Shown: positions 36,933-39,700 of the stretch, piece by piece
Layout of the letters: each line of letters opens with the position of its first letter
Numbering within the stretch: the first letter of the stretch is position 1
NCBI GenBank assembly: GCA_014382535.1
Contig: JACNJN010000145.1
Location: 1-39,700, forward strand
DNA from: Candidatus Desulfolinea nitratireducens
Lineage (GTDB): Bacteria > Chloroflexota > Anaerolineae > Anaerolineales > Villigracilaceae
Direction of reading: 5' to 3'
DNA length: 39,700 nt
Translations under genes and position numbers: made by a program
Notes under the pieces: model-generated
Databases searched by the model: none
What the model was told of the DNA's origin: nothing
The model's input: only the letters and a program-made list of their open reading frames with translations

Positions 36933-39167
36933 ATGCCCATTTCCCGACGCTTTAAACTTTTGGAAGAGCGCGAAGTCAATCGCGAGACCTTTGTCGAACC
37001 GTGGCCTGAAGCCGGACTGATTGTGGCTGATAGTCCAGCTGACCCTCAGCCCGGTCTGCGTATCGAAGCAGGTCGTGTGATTGAGCTGGATGGAAGACTT
37101 CGCGCCAAGTTCGATATTTTGGATTATTTCATTGCAGATAACGGCTTGGACCTGGCCGCCGCCGAGATTGCGATGGCGACCCCGTCCATTGATATTGCCA
37201 GAAAATTAGTGGATATCAATGTCCCTCGTGCCGAAATCCTGTATCTTGCAAGTGGCTGCACTCCGGCCAAACTTGTGGACATCATCCGGCATATGAACGT
37301 TTTGGAGATGATGGTGGGGTTGGGCAAGATGCGTGCTCGCCGCACACCAGCGAATCAGGCGCATGTCACCAATCTGCGGGAGCACCCTGCGCTCCTGGCC
37401 GCTGATGCGGCTGAGGCGGCCTTGCGCGGCTTTGCTGAAGTCGAAACCACCGTAGGCGTGGCACGTTACGCGCCATTCAGTGCATTGGCGATTCTGATCG
37501 GCAGTCAAACCGGAAGGGGTGGTGTACTCACCCAGTGTGCAGTTGAAGAATCATTAGGATTGGAATTGGCGATGAAGGGCCTCACCTCTTATGCCGAAAC
37601 CCTCTCAGTCTACGGCACGGAAGGCACTTTTGTGGATGGTGATGATACTCCCTGGTCAAAGGCTTTTCTTTCTGCGGCATATGCCTCGCGTGGTGTCAAA
37701 ATTCGCTTTACCTCTGGTACCGGATCTGAGGCATTGATGGGGCATGCAGAGGGATGTTCCATGTTGTATCTGGAGGCCCGTTGTCTGTTCGTAACTCGCG
37801 GAGCAGGGAGTCAGGGCGTGCAGAATGGCTCCATTTCCTGCATCGCATTACCCGAATCGCTCCCTGGCGGAGTGAGAGCAGTGCTGGCTGAAAATTTACT
37901 TGCAACCATGCTGGGATTGGAAGTAGCTTCAGGCAACGATGCTTTGGCCTCGCATTCAGATATCCGCAAAGCTGCCAAGTTGATGTTGCAATTTATCCCC
38001 GGTACTGACTTTATTACTTCCGGTTACAGCGCAATGCCCCGGCGTGAAAATCTATTTGGCGGCGGTAATTTTGACGCCGCTGATTTTGATGATTACAATG
38101 TTTTACAACGTGATATGCAAGTGGATGGCGGAATCACTCCCATTTCTGAAGACGAGGCATTATCGGTCCGCCGTGAGGCAGCCTCCGCCATCCAGGCGGT
38201 CTACGCGGAGTTGGGTTTTCCAGGGATAACCGATGCGGAAGTTGAGGCTGCTGTGCTGGCTCATGGAAGCGAGACAATGCCCGAGCGGGATGTGATTGCT
38301 GATCTTGCAGCGGCCGATAAATTCCTGCCCAGCCAGCAAACCATCCTGACTGTGATCCGGGCCCTCCAAACCCGCGGTTTTGAGCAAGTGGCATCTAACC
38401 TGTTGGAAATGGCACGACAGCGCGTGGCAGGTGATTATCTCCAGACTTCCGCAATTTTTGATAGCAACTTCAAAGTCCAGAGTGCGGTCAATGATGCCAA
38501 CACCTACACTGGTCCGGGCACAGGATATCGGATGAGCGCCGAACGCTGGCAGGAGATCCAAAACCTGCCGCAGGTAAAATCTCCACGTGATTTTATTGCT
38601 GATCAGATCGGGGAACCATGCCTTCGCCTCGCGGAACTGTCCCCCGCAGAAGCCGGTAATAATTCCGAAGTCATTGTGGCTGTCGGACCAGCCTTTGGAA
38701 CCGAGCTGACGCGTACGATCAACGGTCTCGATCATGAGGAGGTCCTGGCCGCCATCCTGACCGGCGTAGCAAGCCAGGGATTGGTAGCACGTGTGGTCAA
38801 GGTTTATCGCACATCCGATTGTGCCGCCATTGGGCAGATCGGGGCACAACTCAGCGGCTCGGGTATCGCCATCGGTTTGCAATCGCGGGGAACGACGATC
38901 ATCCACAAGCGAGGGTTGGCTCGGCTCAACAATTTGGAATTATTCTCTCAATCGCCAAATCTGACCCTGGAAACTTATCAGGCTATCGGGGTGAACGCTG
39001 CGCGGTATGCAATGGGCAAAGCCACCGCTCCCGTCCCTGTGCAGGTGGATAACTGGGCAAGGTTACGGTTAATTGTCAAAACTGCCTTACTGCATCGCCA
39101 TGAAACCGGTGAAATTCAGGACCAACCGCCAATGGAAATGCGCTTCGACTGGGAACCGGATCTATAA
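36933..39167 (+). CDS. Adenosylcobalamin-dependent diol/glycerol dehydratase, large and medium subunits fused (PduC-PduD / DhaB1-DhaB2)
   Basis: PduC-like RRTPANQAHVTN, VYGTEGTFVDGDDTPWSK, FTSGTGSEALMG, QGVQNGSISCIA, DFITSGYSAMP, DFDDYNVLQRDMQVDGG; then PduD-like VIVAVGPAFGTELTRTINGL, LSGSGIAIGLQSRGTTIIHKRGL, LTLETYQAIGVNAARYA in the same frame. Confidence 0.95.
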   Translation: MPISRRFKLLEEREVNRETFVEPWPEAGLIVADSPADPQPGLRIEAGRVIELDGRLRAKFDILDYFIADNGLDLAAAEIAMATPSIDIARKLVDINVPRAEILYLASGCTPAKLVDIIRHMNVLEMMVGLGKMRARRTPANQAHVTNLREHPALLAADAAEAALRGFAEVETTVGVARYAPFSALAILIGSQTGRGGVLTQCAVEESLGLELAMKGLTSYAETLSVYGTEGTFVDGDDTPWSKAFLSAAYASRGVKIRFTSGTGSEALMGHAEGCSMLYLEARCLFVTRGAGSQGVQNGSISCIALPESLPGGVRAVLAENLLATMLGLEVASGNDALASHSDIRKAAKLMLQFIPGTDFITSGYSAMPRRENLFGGGNFDAADFDDYNVLQRDMQVDGGITPISEDEALSVRREAASAIQAVYAELGFPGITDAEVEAAVLAHGSETMPERDVIADLAAADKFLPSQQTILTVIRALQTRGFEQVASNLLEMARQRVAGDYLQTSAIFDSNFKVQSAVNDANTYTGPGTGYRMSAERWQEIQNLPQVKSPRDFIADQIGEPCLRLAELSPAEAGNNSEVIVAVGPAFGTELTRTINGLDHEEVLAAILTGVASQGLVARVVKVYRTSDCAAIGQIGAQLSGSGIAIGLQSRGTTIIHKRGLARLNNLELFSQSPNLTLETYQAIGVNAARYAMGKATAPVPVQVDNWARLRLIVKTALLHRHETGEIQDQPPMEMRFDWEPDL

Positions 39168-39177
39168 GGAAAATTTT

Positions 39178-39588
39178 ATGGGAACAGAATCTTTAAAATA
39201 CCCACTCAGTGAAAGTGCTGCCGAGACGTTGTTTGCTGCCAGCGGGCGACGGCTTGCTGATATTACGACAGAGGCTGCCCGCGCCAGCGACCTGAAAATG
39301 GAAGATGTCCAAATCAGTGCCGATACTTTACGTGCCCAGGCCGAAGTGGCACTTCAGGCAGGATACCCTCAACTGGCATCCAATCTTATTCGTGCGGCAG
39401 AACTTACTGCTGTACCAAATGCTGAGGTCTTGCGCATGTACAATACGCTCCGCCCCGGACGAGCCACGTATGTTGAACTGGTGGCATTGGCTGACTCTCT
39501 GGAAATGCAATACCACGCCCCAGAATGTGCACGGATGGTGCGGGAAGCCGCAGCCGTTTATAAGACACGAGACTTATTGCAGAAATAA
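39178..39588 (+). CDS. Diol/glycerol dehydratase small subunit (PduE-like)
   Basis: YPLSESAAETL..., ISADTLRAQAEVALQAG, NLIRAAELTAVPNAEVLRMYNTLRPGRATYVELVALADSLE; ATG 39178, 10 nt after the large/medium gene. Confidence 0.92.
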   Translation: MGTESLKYPLSESAAETLFAASGRRLADITTEAARASDLKMEDVQISADTLRAQAEVALQAGYPQLASNLIRAAELTAVPNAEVLRMYNTLRPGRATYVELVALADSLEMQYHAPECARMVREAAAVYKTRDLLQK

Positions 39589-39677
39589 ATTGGCCGCAAA
39601 ATGCCCTTTATATATTTGGTGTCTCTAGATTCCAACCAAATCTGAATAACTGAAACGCTTATACCTAAGGAGAAAGT

Positions 39678-39700
39678 ATGAAAATTGCAGTCACGGGAGG
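39678..39700 (+). CDS. Start of a possible Rossmann-fold NAD-dependent epimerase/dehydrogenase (truncated by window edge)
   Basis: AAGGAGAAAGTATGAAAATTGCAGTCACGGGAGG encodes MKIAVTG(G), similar to the start of the gene at 21442; only 23 nt visible. Confidence 0.45.

Noticed and set aside
38160-38906. 248-aa minus-strand ORF
   Set aside because: Antisense to the diol dehydratase gene, which has unambiguous family motifs.
36933-39588. Bacterial microcompartment locus
   Set aside because: No shell proteins in the window, and the dehydratase lacks the targeting extensions.
39614-39641. ATTTGGT/ACCAAAT hairpin after the small subunit gene
   Set aside because: Only 7 bp, AT-rich, no T tract; insufficient for a terminator call.

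Overview
The window is about 39.7 kb with roughly 33 confident protein-coding genes, all on the + strand. I found no rRNA, tRNA, CRISPR array or intact transposase. From left to right: (1) a truncated MacB-like ABC exporter ending in a strong terminator; (2) an orphan ECF transporter (S, fused A1A2, T) with a PfkB kinase and a GntR/HutC regulator, preceded by a clean promoter/operator; (3) an alpha/beta hydrolase, an MFS transporter and a frameshifted ORF; (4) a ROK regulator overlapping a UroD-family protein with a cobamide-methyltransferase type zinc motif; (5) a very large sugar-acid catabolic cluster from a GntR-LacI hybrid regulator to the right edge. That cluster holds a family-5 (Opp/Dpp) ABC importer, two UxuA-like dehydratases, three enolase-superfamily enzymes with different active-site motifs, two RraA-like proteins, two KDPG aldolases, two KDG-type kinases, an NAD epimerase/uronate dehydrogenase-like protein, two SDRs, an aldose-epimerase-like protein, a GH1 glycosidase, and a B12-dependent diol dehydratase with fused large and medium subunits. 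The dehydratase subunits lack the microcompartment-targeting N-terminal extensions. The most interesting system is this duplicated sugar-acid pathway joined to a non-compartment B12 diol dehydratase, possibly together with the UroD-type methyltransferase. Several MITE/REP-like inverted-repeat elements and three well-formed promoter/dyad pairs are also visible. The overall look suggests a Chloroflexota (Anaerolineae-like) genome, but this is only an impression. All family calls come from motif recognition by eye; no searches were run.
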